In this document: piece by piece, positions 53,790 through 61,948 of the stretch | Numbering within the stretch: the stretch's first letter is position 1 | Layout: each line of letters begins with the position of its first letter | NCBI GenBank assembly: GCA_948470335.1 | Contig: CAOKOL010000004.1 | Span: 88,259-152,258 of the forward strand | Reading direction: 5' to 3' | Origin: an uncultured Lachnospiraceae bacterium | GTDB taxonomy: Bacteria; Bacillota; Clostridia; Lachnospirales; Lachnospiraceae | Length of the DNA stretch: 64,000 bases | Translations under genes and position numbers: made by a program | Notes under the pieces: model-generated | Databases searched by the model: none | What the model was told of the DNA's origin: nothing | Seen by the model: only the letters and a program-made list of their open reading frames with translations

Positions 53790-54770
53790 ATGAAACAGCC
53801 TGTTTTCAAACATTTTCACTCCTTCAAATCCGACAAAAGACGTTTCCGGCGCATTTTGCCGGATGCCTTGCAGTCAAAAGAGCCGGCAAAAAGCGTCTCT
53901 GACGTTTTTCGCCGGCTACCCTCCATCCCCCTTGATCAGAAGCTGGTGAAAAGCCTTCTTTTTCTGGCCCTGGCTTTCTTCCTGGGCGCGGGAGCAGGGA
54001 AATTTTCCCATCATCAGAAAATCCGTACTGCCGGTTCCACGGCCGTGATCCAGGCTTCCTCCACTGCAGAATCCAACTGGGGACTCAGCTTCCCGGAAAA
54101 CGGAAAGTCTCCGGTAGCCAATACCACTCCGGAAGCGCTGAAAGAATACGACGCCTACTATATTGACGAATCCGGCGAAAAGGTGATTTATCTCACCTTT
54201 GACGCCGGCTACGAAAACGGAAATACCCCCGCTATTCTGGATGCACTGAAAAAGCACAATGCGCCCGCCACTTTTTTTCTGGTGGGCAACTACATAACCA
54301 CCTCCCCGGATCTGGTAAAGCGCATGGCTGCGGAAGGCCATACCATCGGCAACCACACCTATCATCACCCCAATATGTCCCAGATTTCCACGGAAGACGC
54401 ATTTTCCAAAGAATTAAAGGATCTGGAAGACCTCTGCCAGCAGACCACGGGCCAGCCCATGTCGAAATTTTACCGGCCGCCTCAGGGAAAATACAGCGAA
54501 ACCAACCTGACAATGGCAAAAAAACTGGGATACAAAACGTTTTTCTGGAGTCTGGCCTACGTAGACTGGTATGAAGACAAACAGCCCTCCAAAGAGGAAG
54601 CCTTTGACAAACTGCTGAACCGCATTCACCCCGGCGCTATTGTCCTGCTCCACAGCACCTCCAAAACCAACGGGGAAATTCTGGATGAGCTGCTGACCAA
54701 ATGGGAAGAAATGGGATATACCTTCCGTTCGCTGGAGCAACTGGTTCAGGAGACAGGAAACGCCTCCTGA
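53790..54770 (+). CDS. PdaA-like polysaccharide deacetylase
   Basis: 326 residues with a cytoplasmic N-terminus, one membrane helix (about 55-72) and an extracytoplasmic NodB domain. Motifs: LTFDAGYENG (motif 1), GNHTYHHPNM (metal His pair), FYRPPQGKYS, FWSLAYVDW and IHPGAIVLLHSTS. TFDAGYENG is characteristic of the PdaA group, which deacetylates MurNAc to make muramic delta-lactam in spore cortex. Such a role fits a spore-former but is inferred. The start is uncertain because no good ribosome site precedes either the ATG or the TTG at 53778. Confidence 0.88.
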   Translation: MKQPVFKHFHSFKSDKRRFRRILPDALQSKEPAKSVSDVFRRLPSIPLDQKLVKSLLFLALAFFLGAGAGKFSHHQKIRTAGSTAVIQASSTAESNWGLSFPENGKSPVANTTPEALKEYDAYYIDESGEKVIYLTFDAGYENGNTPAILDALKKHNAPATFFLVGNYITTSPDLVKRMAAEGHTIGNHTYHHPNMSQISTEDAFSKELKDLEDLCQQTTGQPMSKFYRPPQGKYSETNLTMAKKLGYKTFFWSLAYVDWYEDKQPSKEEAFDKLLNRIHPGAIVLLHSTSKTNGEILDELLTKWEEMGYTFRSLEQLVQETGNAS

Positions 54771-54860
54771 ACAGCCGCAACATAAGTACATACAGGGTCA
54801 AGGGACGCTGCGGCGCCCCGGCCTCCGGCGGAATATCCGAACTCATTCCGCTCTTACTGT

Positions 54861-56627
54861 TTACGGAGCTCCGTCCGGAAAAGGGTTTCCCGCCGGGGGC
54901 TCCGTTTCAAAGTCCCCGGGTCCGAAATTGCCGCCGGGTCCGCCGCCCGTATTTCCACGATTGATATTTCCTTTATTCATATTTCCTTTATTCATATTCC
55001 CCATATCCATCGTCCCCATATCCGCAATGGACAAACCGCCGGAGGATATCAGCGCGGACGCATCCTGCCGCTGTCCCTCCGCAGTCGAAGGAATTTTTCC
55101 GCTCAACTGCCCTCTCACACTTTCCGCCCGCAGCAGACAAAACGCTTTCAGCACCTCGCTTCCGGTTTCAAATTCTTCAAAAGTGCAGAACTTTGTGGGG
55201 TCCTTTTCCACATAAGGCGCAATCAGTTCGATGGTCCGGTCAATCTGTTCCGCAAAATATCCGCTGTCGAAATACACACTGATAAATTCCTCAAAATACC
55301 GGTGATATAATTCCGTATATTCCTCATTGTCAAAAATCCAGGCCAGCATCGGACGGGACGCCGTATCGCCGCCGGATACCGGATCGTCTATCGGAAAGTT
55401 AATCATTTCTCCGGCATCTTCCGATGCCTGAAACCCTCCGAAAGCCAGGTTATAATCCCATGGGATCATGGACAGCCGGCCGGCTTCTTCATACAAATAG
55501 TAATTATGAATCATAGACCCGGTGTAGCTGTCAAAATTGCAGACGAAATTATGAGCCACAAAATATCGGATCACTTCCTCCGTATTGACCGTACCGGCAA
55601 TATCCTCCCCGGCGTTCAGCCGCTTCAGCGCCGCGATCAGACGGTCGCGGTCGGCGTCCGTGATATCGGTTTTTGCATTGCTGAAAATATTCGTATAGCT
55701 GTCATAGCTGTCGTCGGTATAGATCAGCTTCACATCATCGCTGTCCATACCGCCCGTGGGGCCTCCGCCAAACCCCCTCCCCGATGGTTTCGAATTTCCA
55801 TTTCCCGGCGTATCTGACAATTCTGACGGCTTTGCTGTTTCGTCTTCCGGCATTTCCGGCGGCTCTAACGGCCTTACCATTTCTCCCTCCGGCATTCCCG
55901 GCGGTTCTGACAACTTTGCTCCCCCGTCTTCCGGCATTTCCGGCAGTTCTTCCCGCATCCTCTCAAAATCAAATTCCCGTCCGTTGCCGGGACCGCCTCC
56001 CATATCCATGCTGTCCGGCTTATACAGCTCCCCGTACCGGCTGCCATAATTTCTTTTCAGAAAGCTTTCTTCTACGCCCTCCACCGCCAGATACAGCCCC
56101 CAGTCCGCTCCGTTCACCGTGATATATACATAACTGCACAGCGGCGCGTCCGCTCCGGCCGCCGCCATCATCTGGTAACAGAGATAGTCTTTCATATAGG
56201 TATTGTCCTGAATGATATTGTTCAGACTCAGCTTATCCAGGCCATGATAGCTTTTCCCCTGTTCATACTGATCAAATTCGATTTTAAAGCTGTATCTGCT
56301 GCTGCCCATGGCAGATATATTGCGCAGAGAGGTGTTTCCTTTGGCACGGATTCCCACGTTTTTATAAGCTTCCCCGTCGATCACAACGGCGCAGGGGACA
56401 TATTCCTCATTTTCGCAAGCCTCGATAAACCCGTCCCAGTCATCCATCACTATGTCGATGGTATGTACCGATGCCGTATCAAAAAGCCTGTTTTCATATC
56501 CCATCGTCTGCCCGCCGCTAAAAAGCCCCGCAGCCTTGCCCCTGCCAAGCAGCACTGTCAGCAGAAGACACACGGCCATCGCCGCCCAGCAGATCCTGTC
56601 AATGTTTTTGTGGGTTGACATATTCAT
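54861..56627 (-). CDS. CotH-kinase family protein, secreted or anchored
   Basis: 588 residues. A signal-anchor (about 12-30) is followed by a CotH domain (about 45-500) with GIRAKGNTSLRNI, SRYSFKIEFDQYEQGKSYHGLDKLSLNN, YVYITVNGADWGLYLAVEGVEESFLKRNYG and the nucleotide/metal loop IPWDYNLAFGGF. A Pro/Glu/Met-rich insert (about 230-285) repeats P-x-MPE words, and the C-terminus repeats GN(M/I)N(K/R)GN, ending Gly/Pro-rich. CotH kinases phosphorylate secreted or spore-coat proteins. Encoded downstream of DUF4956 and VTC genes. Confidence 0.88.
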   Translation of the reverse strand: MNMSTHKNIDRICWAAMAVCLLLTVLLGRGKAAGLFSGGQTMGYENRLFDTASVHTIDIVMDDWDGFIEACENEEYVPCAVVIDGEAYKNVGIRAKGNTSLRNISAMGSSRYSFKIEFDQYEQGKSYHGLDKLSLNNIIQDNTYMKDYLCYQMMAAAGADAPLCSYVYITVNGADWGLYLAVEGVEESFLKRNYGSRYGELYKPDSMDMGGGPGNGREFDFERMREELPEMPEDGGAKLSEPPGMPEGEMVRPLEPPEMPEDETAKPSELSDTPGNGNSKPSGRGFGGGPTGGMDSDDVKLIYTDDSYDSYTNIFSNAKTDITDADRDRLIAALKRLNAGEDIAGTVNTEEVIRYFVAHNFVCNFDSYTGSMIHNYYLYEEAGRLSMIPWDYNLAFGGFQASEDAGEMINFPIDDPVSGGDTASRPMLAWIFDNEEYTELYHRYFEEFISVYFDSGYFAEQIDRTIELIAPYVEKDPTKFCTFEEFETGSEVLKAFCLLRAESVRGQLSGKIPSTAEGQRQDASALISSGGLSIADMGTMDMGNMNKGNMNKGNINRGNTGGGPGGNFGPGDFETEPPAGNPFPDGAP

Positions 56628-56670
56628 CCTTTCCCCGGTTCCGTCTGTTTCCCGCCGGCCGCCGGTTCCG

Positions 56671-57351
56671 CTATCCCATATATTCTCCGTTGTAGCTGAC
56701 CAGCACCGCGCTGCTCACGCCCGGCAGTTCCGCCACCGTATTGATAAAATCGGTGTTGTCGCCTTTCATACGAATTTCCATATTCAGCTCCACAGACCCT
56801 TTTTGCGCCGTCTTGCTTTTTACCACGCACCGCCGCACCTGCTGCCGCAGAAATCCCACTGCCTGCTGCTCGCTGTCATGGCCGTCGCAGCAAAGCACCA
56901 CGATATAAGGATTCAGGTACGGCTTCTTATTCGCCATCACCAGCAGCATTATCCCGATCATGCCGCTTCCCGCCACGGCCGGCACAAGCAGCCCGGCCGC
57001 CAGCACAATCCCGGCCGCAATGGCCCAGAACAGAAAAGCAATGTCCAGCGGTTCTTTAATCGCGGTTCGAAACCGGACGATGGACAGTGCGCCCACCATT
57101 CCAAGAGACAGCACCACATTGGAAGTAACGGCCAGAATCACCAGCGTGGTAATCATGGTCAGCGCCACCAGCGTTACGCCGAAACTTGAGGAGTACATTA
57201 CGCCGGAAAAGGTCTTCTTATACACCAGAAAAATAAACATCCCCAGGCCAAATGCCAGCACCAGCGCCACAGCCATATCAATGATGCTGACGCTTGTCAT
57301 ATTTTCCATAAAGCTTGATTTAAAAATATCGTTAAATGTCATGTCACTCAT
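56671..57351 (-). CDS. DUF4956 membrane protein
   Basis: 226 residues: four helices (about 22-135), including the DUF4956 signature SLGMVGALSIVRFRTAIKEPLDIAFLFWAIAAG, then a small cytoplasmic domain (about 150-226) of ACT-like length. Between the VTC and CotH genes; spacing is 133 bases after VTC and 43 before CotH. This trio recurs in Firmicutes. A part in moving or sensing the product of the VTC-type enzyme is possible, but no function is established. Confidence 0.9.
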   Translation of the reverse strand: MSDMTFNDIFKSSFMENMTSVSIIDMAVALVLAFGLGMFIFLVYKKTFSGVMYSSSFGVTLVALTMITTLVILAVTSNVVLSLGMVGALSIVRFRTAIKEPLDIAFLFWAIAAGIVLAAGLLVPAVAGSGMIGIMLLVMANKKPYLNPYIVVLCCDGHDSEQQAVGFLRQQVRRCVVKSKTAQKGSVELNMEIRMKGDNTDFINTVAELPGVSSAVLVSYNGEYMG

Positions 57352-57484
57352 TCTCCCATACCTGAATTTTTTGAATTTCCCAATCCGTTATGTTTCAATT
57401 TTTGAGCCTCCTCCGCCATCCCGCTTTGCACCGCCGGCAGGCTGTGCCGTACGCAAGCCGCTTCCGCGCTGTTTTTCCCTGCCG

Positions 57485-58156
57485 CTACCCATAGATTCTG
57501 CACCTGGCATATTTGGAAAACGCACTGGCCCGGCACCCGGAAAGCTGTATGGCATCCTGAATCACCGACGGCAGAAATTCATCCCACTTCACTTCCAAAA
57601 CCGCCGTCTCCTCTCCCGCGGGAATCGTCACACAGTCAGGATTCAGAAATTCCCTGCAGTCCGTCCCGGTTCTGATCCGGTCATCCAGCGTCACCCGCAC
57701 ATTCCCCGGACCATAGACAAAAGGCTCTCTGGTATAATCCACAATGGTTTTTGGCCGCAGCCCCTGGGAACGGATTTTGCCGTACAGCTCCGTCACCAGC
57801 TCCCGGCCGCAGTCCGCCATCCACCCCACGTTCCCGTTCACAATCATCCCGGCTTCCTCAGAAGTCAGAACGGCGGACCGTTTCCGGCACAGGCCGTTCA
57901 TCCTGCTCTTTTTCTCTAAATGAATCACCGAGAGATCCTCATTATAATATCGGATGCGGAATTTCTCTCTTATACTGACCCCATCCAGCTTTTCCCGCAG
58001 CGCCCGATCCGACAGATTGTCAAAATACAGGCTGCGAATCCGGTATGTTCCGTTCACCGCATGGGAATCCGGACTGGCCACTGCCCGCAGCCGCTGCCGC
58101 AGAACATACATATCCGATTTGCTGATCTCAAATTTCCACTCATGTCGAAAGTTCAT
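57485..58156 (-). CDS. VTC domain polyphosphate polymerase-like protein
   Basis: 223 residues of the VTC/TTM tunnel fold. RHEWKFEIS, GTYRIRSLYFDN, REKFRIRYYNEDLSVIHLEKKSRMNG, KTIVDYTREPFVY, VRVTLDDRIRTG and AVLEVKWDEFLPSVIQDAI supply the expected Lys/Arg tunnel and Glu metal ligands. Yeast Vtc4 polymerises ATP phosphate into polyphosphate. First gene of VTC-DUF4956-CotH. A soluble polymerase feeding a membrane partner is the natural model, yet bacterial members are untested to my knowledge. Confidence 0.88.
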   Translation of the reverse strand: MNFRHEWKFEISKSDMYVLRQRLRAVASPDSHAVNGTYRIRSLYFDNLSDRALREKLDGVSIREKFRIRYYNEDLSVIHLEKKSRMNGLCRKRSAVLTSEEAGMIVNGNVGWMADCGRELVTELYGKIRSQGLRPKTIVDYTREPFVYGPGNVRVTLDDRIRTGTDCREFLNPDCVTIPAGEETAVLEVKWDEFLPSVIQDAIQLSGCRASAFSKYARCRIYG

Positions 58157-58489
58157 TTACCAGTTCCTTTCCGTTATATTGTTTCAGCAGGTATCGATAC
58201 CGCATTTCTGTCCATATGTTACCAGATAATTGTGTTCATTGTTTGGGAAATCTGTGAAAAATGTGTGGAAAAACTGCCGGCAGCGGCTATGGAACAGCTT
58301 TTCTGTCCGGACAGACTGTTGTATACTGGTAAATATCTGTCCCCGTAAATGCCATGAAGACCGCAAGATATATGAAACACAGAACACACACGGCTGCTAT
58401 AATACTGATCGTACACACGGCGTCCCGTTTTGCCAGGCTTCGTAAAATGCGGGCATACGTCATCAGGAAGATCGCCGTTTCGGGAACGG

Positions 58490-58965
58490 TTTTTATAGAT
58501 AAAATTATCCGGAAACTCGGTGCAAGCGATCTTCTGTTTCCATATTGCAGAGAATACCTTTTCGTCTTGCTGTTATTCACGCCGGCAGGCATATTACAGG
58601 TGCTGTTTCAGAATCTGATTGTGACGGCAGGACGTCCCGGAATCGGCATGGCCCTTGGAGTAAGCGCGGGAATCGCCAATATTTTGCTGGACTACATTTT
58701 TATGGCGCCATTGCAGATGGGAATCAGAGGTGCGGCGCTTGGCACAGGAATCGGCTATATGATCCCGGCGGCGGCAGGCATACTGTTCTTTTCTGCCGGA
58801 AAAAGCAGTCTGCGTTTCTTTCCTTCCTGCGCACCTTCGGGCTGATTACGGTGCTGCTGCTGACGCTGCCCGCATTTTTTCGGCGTAACGGGTGTATGGC
58901 TTGCCGTACCCGTCGCGGAGCTTTTGACAATGATTGCGGCACTGGTCCTTCTTAAAACGGAATAA
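58490..58965 (+). pseudogene. MATE efflux gene remnant
   Basis: MATE-like sequence is spread over frames: VFIDKIIRKLGASDLLFPYCREYL and IVTAGRPGIGMALGVSAGIANILLDYIFM, then after a shift near 58820 SFLRTFGLITVLLLTLPAFF, then after another near 58880 GVTGVWLAVPVAELLTMIAALVLLKTE and a stop. The N-terminal hundred residues and the second half are missing. Two frameshifts and truncation make it non-functional. It is not a copy of the intact MATE gene at 21.9 kb as far as I can see. Confidence 0.75.
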
Positions 58966-59133
58966 GGGAAAGTATCACTACGCATAGGTACCCGGAATGA
59001 CTCGAAACCGAATCTCCGGACAGATTGTTTTCCCCTTCCCTCCCGGTTATTTTTATGATATGATTCAAGGAAAACAACTTATGATCTGCATGGAAAATGC
59101 CAGTGATGATCTTTCATATGGGAGGTAAATACA

Positions 59134-59619
59134 ATGCGAAGAAAAGACAGAGAAATTACGGATTTTCAGGAGATCATCCGGATTATAGACAAATGCCAGA
59201 TTGTCCGGTTAGGACTGGCCGACGGAGACTATCCTTATATCGTTCCGGTTAATTTTGCATACCAGGTTATCAATGATCGGATTGATCTATATATTCACGG
59301 AGCAATGGCCGGAAAAAAATATGAAATGCTCTGTAAAAATCCGGTATGTTCCTTTGAAATGGACATCCCTCTTAAAATGGATTGTATCACAGAAAGAGGC
59401 GATGTAACAATGCGCTATCAATCCGTAATGGGCAAAGCCAAAGTCACATTCCTCCAGGATCATGAGAAACAGGCGGCACTCGATGATATTATAATGGCCC
59501 GGTATGAAGAGACAAAGCATTTCAACTATAATAAAACCCCCGTAAGCCACACGGCGGTCGCAAAGCTGACTGTTACGGAAATCACGGCCAAAGCGAATCC
59601 TGAGCGGGAAAGAAGTTAG
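59134..59619 (+). CDS. Pyridoxamine 5'-phosphate oxidase-like flavin-binding protein
   Basis: 161 residues of the split-barrel flavin fold. MRRKDREITDFQEIIRIID opens a pattern shared with NimA-like and general PPOX proteins, followed by RLGLADGDYPYIVPVNFAY and LYIHGAMAGKKYEMLCKNP. NimA relatives reduce nitroimidazoles, but the family is broad and the substrate is not known. GGGAGG precedes the ATG by eight bases. Monocistronic and convergent with the ABC-F gene. Confidence 0.88.
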   Translation: MRRKDREITDFQEIIRIIDKCQIVRLGLADGDYPYIVPVNFAYQVINDRIDLYIHGAMAGKKYEMLCKNPVCSFEMDIPLKMDCITERGDVTMRYQSVMGKAKVTFLQDHEKQAALDDIIMARYEETKHFNYNKTPVSHTAVAKLTVTEITAKANPERERS

Positions 59620-59636
59620 CGGAAACAGAGCGTTCA

Positions 59637-61496
59637 TCACTGCTCCGCGATTTTCGCAGCCAGCTCTTCCAAATACATCCACCGCTCCATTTTCTCCTCC
59701 AGAGCAGCTTCCAGTTCTTCTTTCCCGGTCATGAGCTTATTCAATTTCACAAAATCATGGGCAGAGATTTCCATCTCCTGCTCTAACGCAGCGATCCTGT
59801 TTTCCAGATCTGCCATGTCCGCTTCAATTGTCTCATAGTCTTTCTGTTCTTTATAAGTAAACTTTAATTTCTGCGGCCCGCGGGTTCTCCGCCCCTTTTC
59901 GGCCGCAGCCGTATCTGCTTTGACGGCCGTTTTCGCCGATGTCTCCTGCGCTTCCTCCGCTTCAGCAGCTTTTCGCATGGAATAGTCCGTATAACCTCCC
60001 TCATACTGCCGCAGCTTTCCATCTCCCTCAAAAGCAAAAATACGTTTCATGGTGCGGTCTAAAAAATAACGATCATGAGATACGGCAACAACAACTCCTT
60101 CATAACGATCCAGATAATCCTCCAGAATCGTCAGGGTAGCAATATCCAAATTATTGCTGAGCTCATCAAGTAAAAGGAAATTAGGAGAGGTAAAAAGCAC
60201 GCGCAGCAGATTCAGCCTCTTCTTCTCACCGCCGGACAATTTTCCAATCGGACTATACTGTTTTTCCGGCGGAAATAAAAATTTTTCCAGCATGGCAGAC
60301 GCCGTCACCACCCCGTCTGCCGTACGGATATACTCCGCGGTATCTTTCACATAATCAATCACTCTCTGCTCCGGATTCATATAGGAAAAATCAATCCCCT
60401 TTTCCTGACCATCGTCCTCCGGCTCTTCTGAGGAAATTTCCTGGGCATAGTATCCCATCTTTACCGTCTGACCAACAACCACCTGCCCGGAATCCTGCGG
60501 AACAATTCCCGCAATCATTTTCATCAGGGTAGACTTTCCGCATCCATTGGGTCCGATCAGTCCAACCCTGTCGCCTTTCAGGAAAATATAGCTAAAATCA
60601 TCTATCAGTTTTCTCTCTCCATAACGCTTGCAGAGATGTTCCAATTCTACAATTGTTTTTCCCAGTCTTGCGGAGATAGAACCTAATTCCAGTCTGGCAT
60701 CCTGTACCGGAGCCTGTCTGTCCCTCAGCTCCTCATATCGCCGGATATGTGCTTTCTGTTTCGTAGAACGTGCCCTTGCTCCCCGGCGCATCCACTCCAG
60801 CTCCACGCGCAGAATGGATTGACGCTTGCGTTCACTTGCCTTTTCCATGTCTTCACGCTGCGCCTTCAATTCCAGAAAACCGGAATAATTCGTCTGATAG
60901 CTGTAAACAGAGCCTTTATCTATCTCCACAATCCGGTTACATACACTGTCCAGGAAATAGCGGTCATGGGTTACCATAACCAAAGTACCCTTCCACCTTT
61001 TCAGATGCTCTTCCAGCCAGTCTGCCATCTCATTATCCAAATGGTTGGTCGGCTCGTCCAGCAGCAAAATATCCGCAGGCGAAAGTAATACGGAAGCCAG
61101 CGCCAGGCGTTTCCGCTGTCCGCCGGAAAGCTGCCCTGCCGGCTGGGCAAAGTCCCTGACTCCCAGCCGGTTCATCATCGCCTTCGCATCACTCTCAATG
61201 GTCCATCTATTCTCATCCGATACATTGCCCTCTAACACACAATCCAGGGCAGACATCTCTAAATCAAATTCCGGCTGCTGCGGCAAATAGCGAATCACCA
61301 CATGATTGGCCGTCGTAATATTCCCCTCATCCGGTTCTTCCATTCCGGCCATCATTTTCAGAAGCGTCGTTTTTCCCGTTCCATTGATGCCAATAACACC
61401 GACTTTCTCACCCTCCTGCAAAGAAAAAGACGCATTATCAAACAATTTGCTTTCTGTAAATGCCTTGACTATTTTCTCTATATTTATCAGATTCAT
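59637..61496 (-). CDS. ABC-F family ATPase, Uup-like
   Basis: 619 residues with two ABC domains and no membrane segment. Domain 1: Walker A GINGTGKTTLLK, signature LSGGQRKRLALA, Walker B LLLDEPTNHLD. The linker carries EWMRRGARARSTKQKAHI, as in Uup. Domain 2: Walker A GPNGCGKSTLMK and signature LSGGEKKRL, but Walker B reads LLLDELSNNLD instead of DEPTN. A charged C-terminal coiled coil (about 540-619) completes the Uup layout. ABC-F proteins act on the ribosome. AGAGG seven bases before the ATG sets the start at 61496. Confidence 0.92.
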   Translation of the reverse strand: MNLINIEKIVKAFTESKLFDNASFSLQEGEKVGVIGINGTGKTTLLKMMAGMEEPDEGNITTANHVVIRYLPQQPEFDLEMSALDCVLEGNVSDENRWTIESDAKAMMNRLGVRDFAQPAGQLSGGQRKRLALASVLLSPADILLLDEPTNHLDNEMADWLEEHLKRWKGTLVMVTHDRYFLDSVCNRIVEIDKGSVYSYQTNYSGFLELKAQREDMEKASERKRQSILRVELEWMRRGARARSTKQKAHIRRYEELRDRQAPVQDARLELGSISARLGKTIVELEHLCKRYGERKLIDDFSYIFLKGDRVGLIGPNGCGKSTLMKMIAGIVPQDSGQVVVGQTVKMGYYAQEISSEEPEDDGQEKGIDFSYMNPEQRVIDYVKDTAEYIRTADGVVTASAMLEKFLFPPEKQYSPIGKLSGGEKKRLNLLRVLFTSPNFLLLDELSNNLDIATLTILEDYLDRYEGVVVAVSHDRYFLDRTMKRIFAFEGDGKLRQYEGGYTDYSMRKAAEAEEAQETSAKTAVKADTAAAEKGRRTRGPQKLKFTYKEQKDYETIEADMADLENRIAALEQEMEISAHDFVKLNKLMTGKEELEAALEEKMERWMYLEELAAKIAEQ

Positions 61497-61720
61497 TGGT
61501 ATGCCTCTTTCAATTATTTTTCGTTTATTATACAATAAAAGAAAAAAACAGTCCATCTACTTTGCCTCTTCCGGATATGGCACAATGCAGATCTGAAAAT
61601 AACTTTCTATTGCCCGTATGCTGCCGGCGCCCAAATAGATTTGTTTGCAGACTGCACAAACACGGAATAGGCGGAGTTTTGTTCATGGCTGAAAAATGAA
61701 CAAAAATGAGGTGTGTAAAA

Positions 61721-61948
61721 TTGTATACAATATTTCAACGGACAGAAATTCAAGAACCGGTGTTATTCAACCCAACCGACACAACCAAAAAGATAAAAGA
61801 TTTCCCGGACATCTGTGTCTCCACATTTTCTGACAACATCATTTTGAATGTGGGCTTGCTATGTGAAAGAACAGGTATTCCATGTCATCACGATTGGCTT
61901 CCGCTAAATATGTTTCACGGCTCCGGATGCGTCTGTTCCCAAAGGTAA
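61721..61948 (+). pseudogene. Truncated nucleoside phosphorylase
   Basis: From a TTG start (GAGGTG seven bases upstream) it reads 75 residues: YTIFQRTEIQEPVLFNPTDT, KIKDFPDICVSTFSDNII. The form F-x-P-T-D and K-IxxFPDICVSTFSxxII resembles the N-terminus of purine/uridine phosphorylase-like proteins. The frame ends at 61948, inside the 3' end of the next, opposite gene. The catalytic parts are absent, so it is a 5' fragment. Confidence 0.6.

Noticed and set aside
54861..55020. Low-complexity 3' end of the CotH gene as a separate repeat locus
   Set aside because: The short words are in frame and codon-like, so they are better described as part of the protein.
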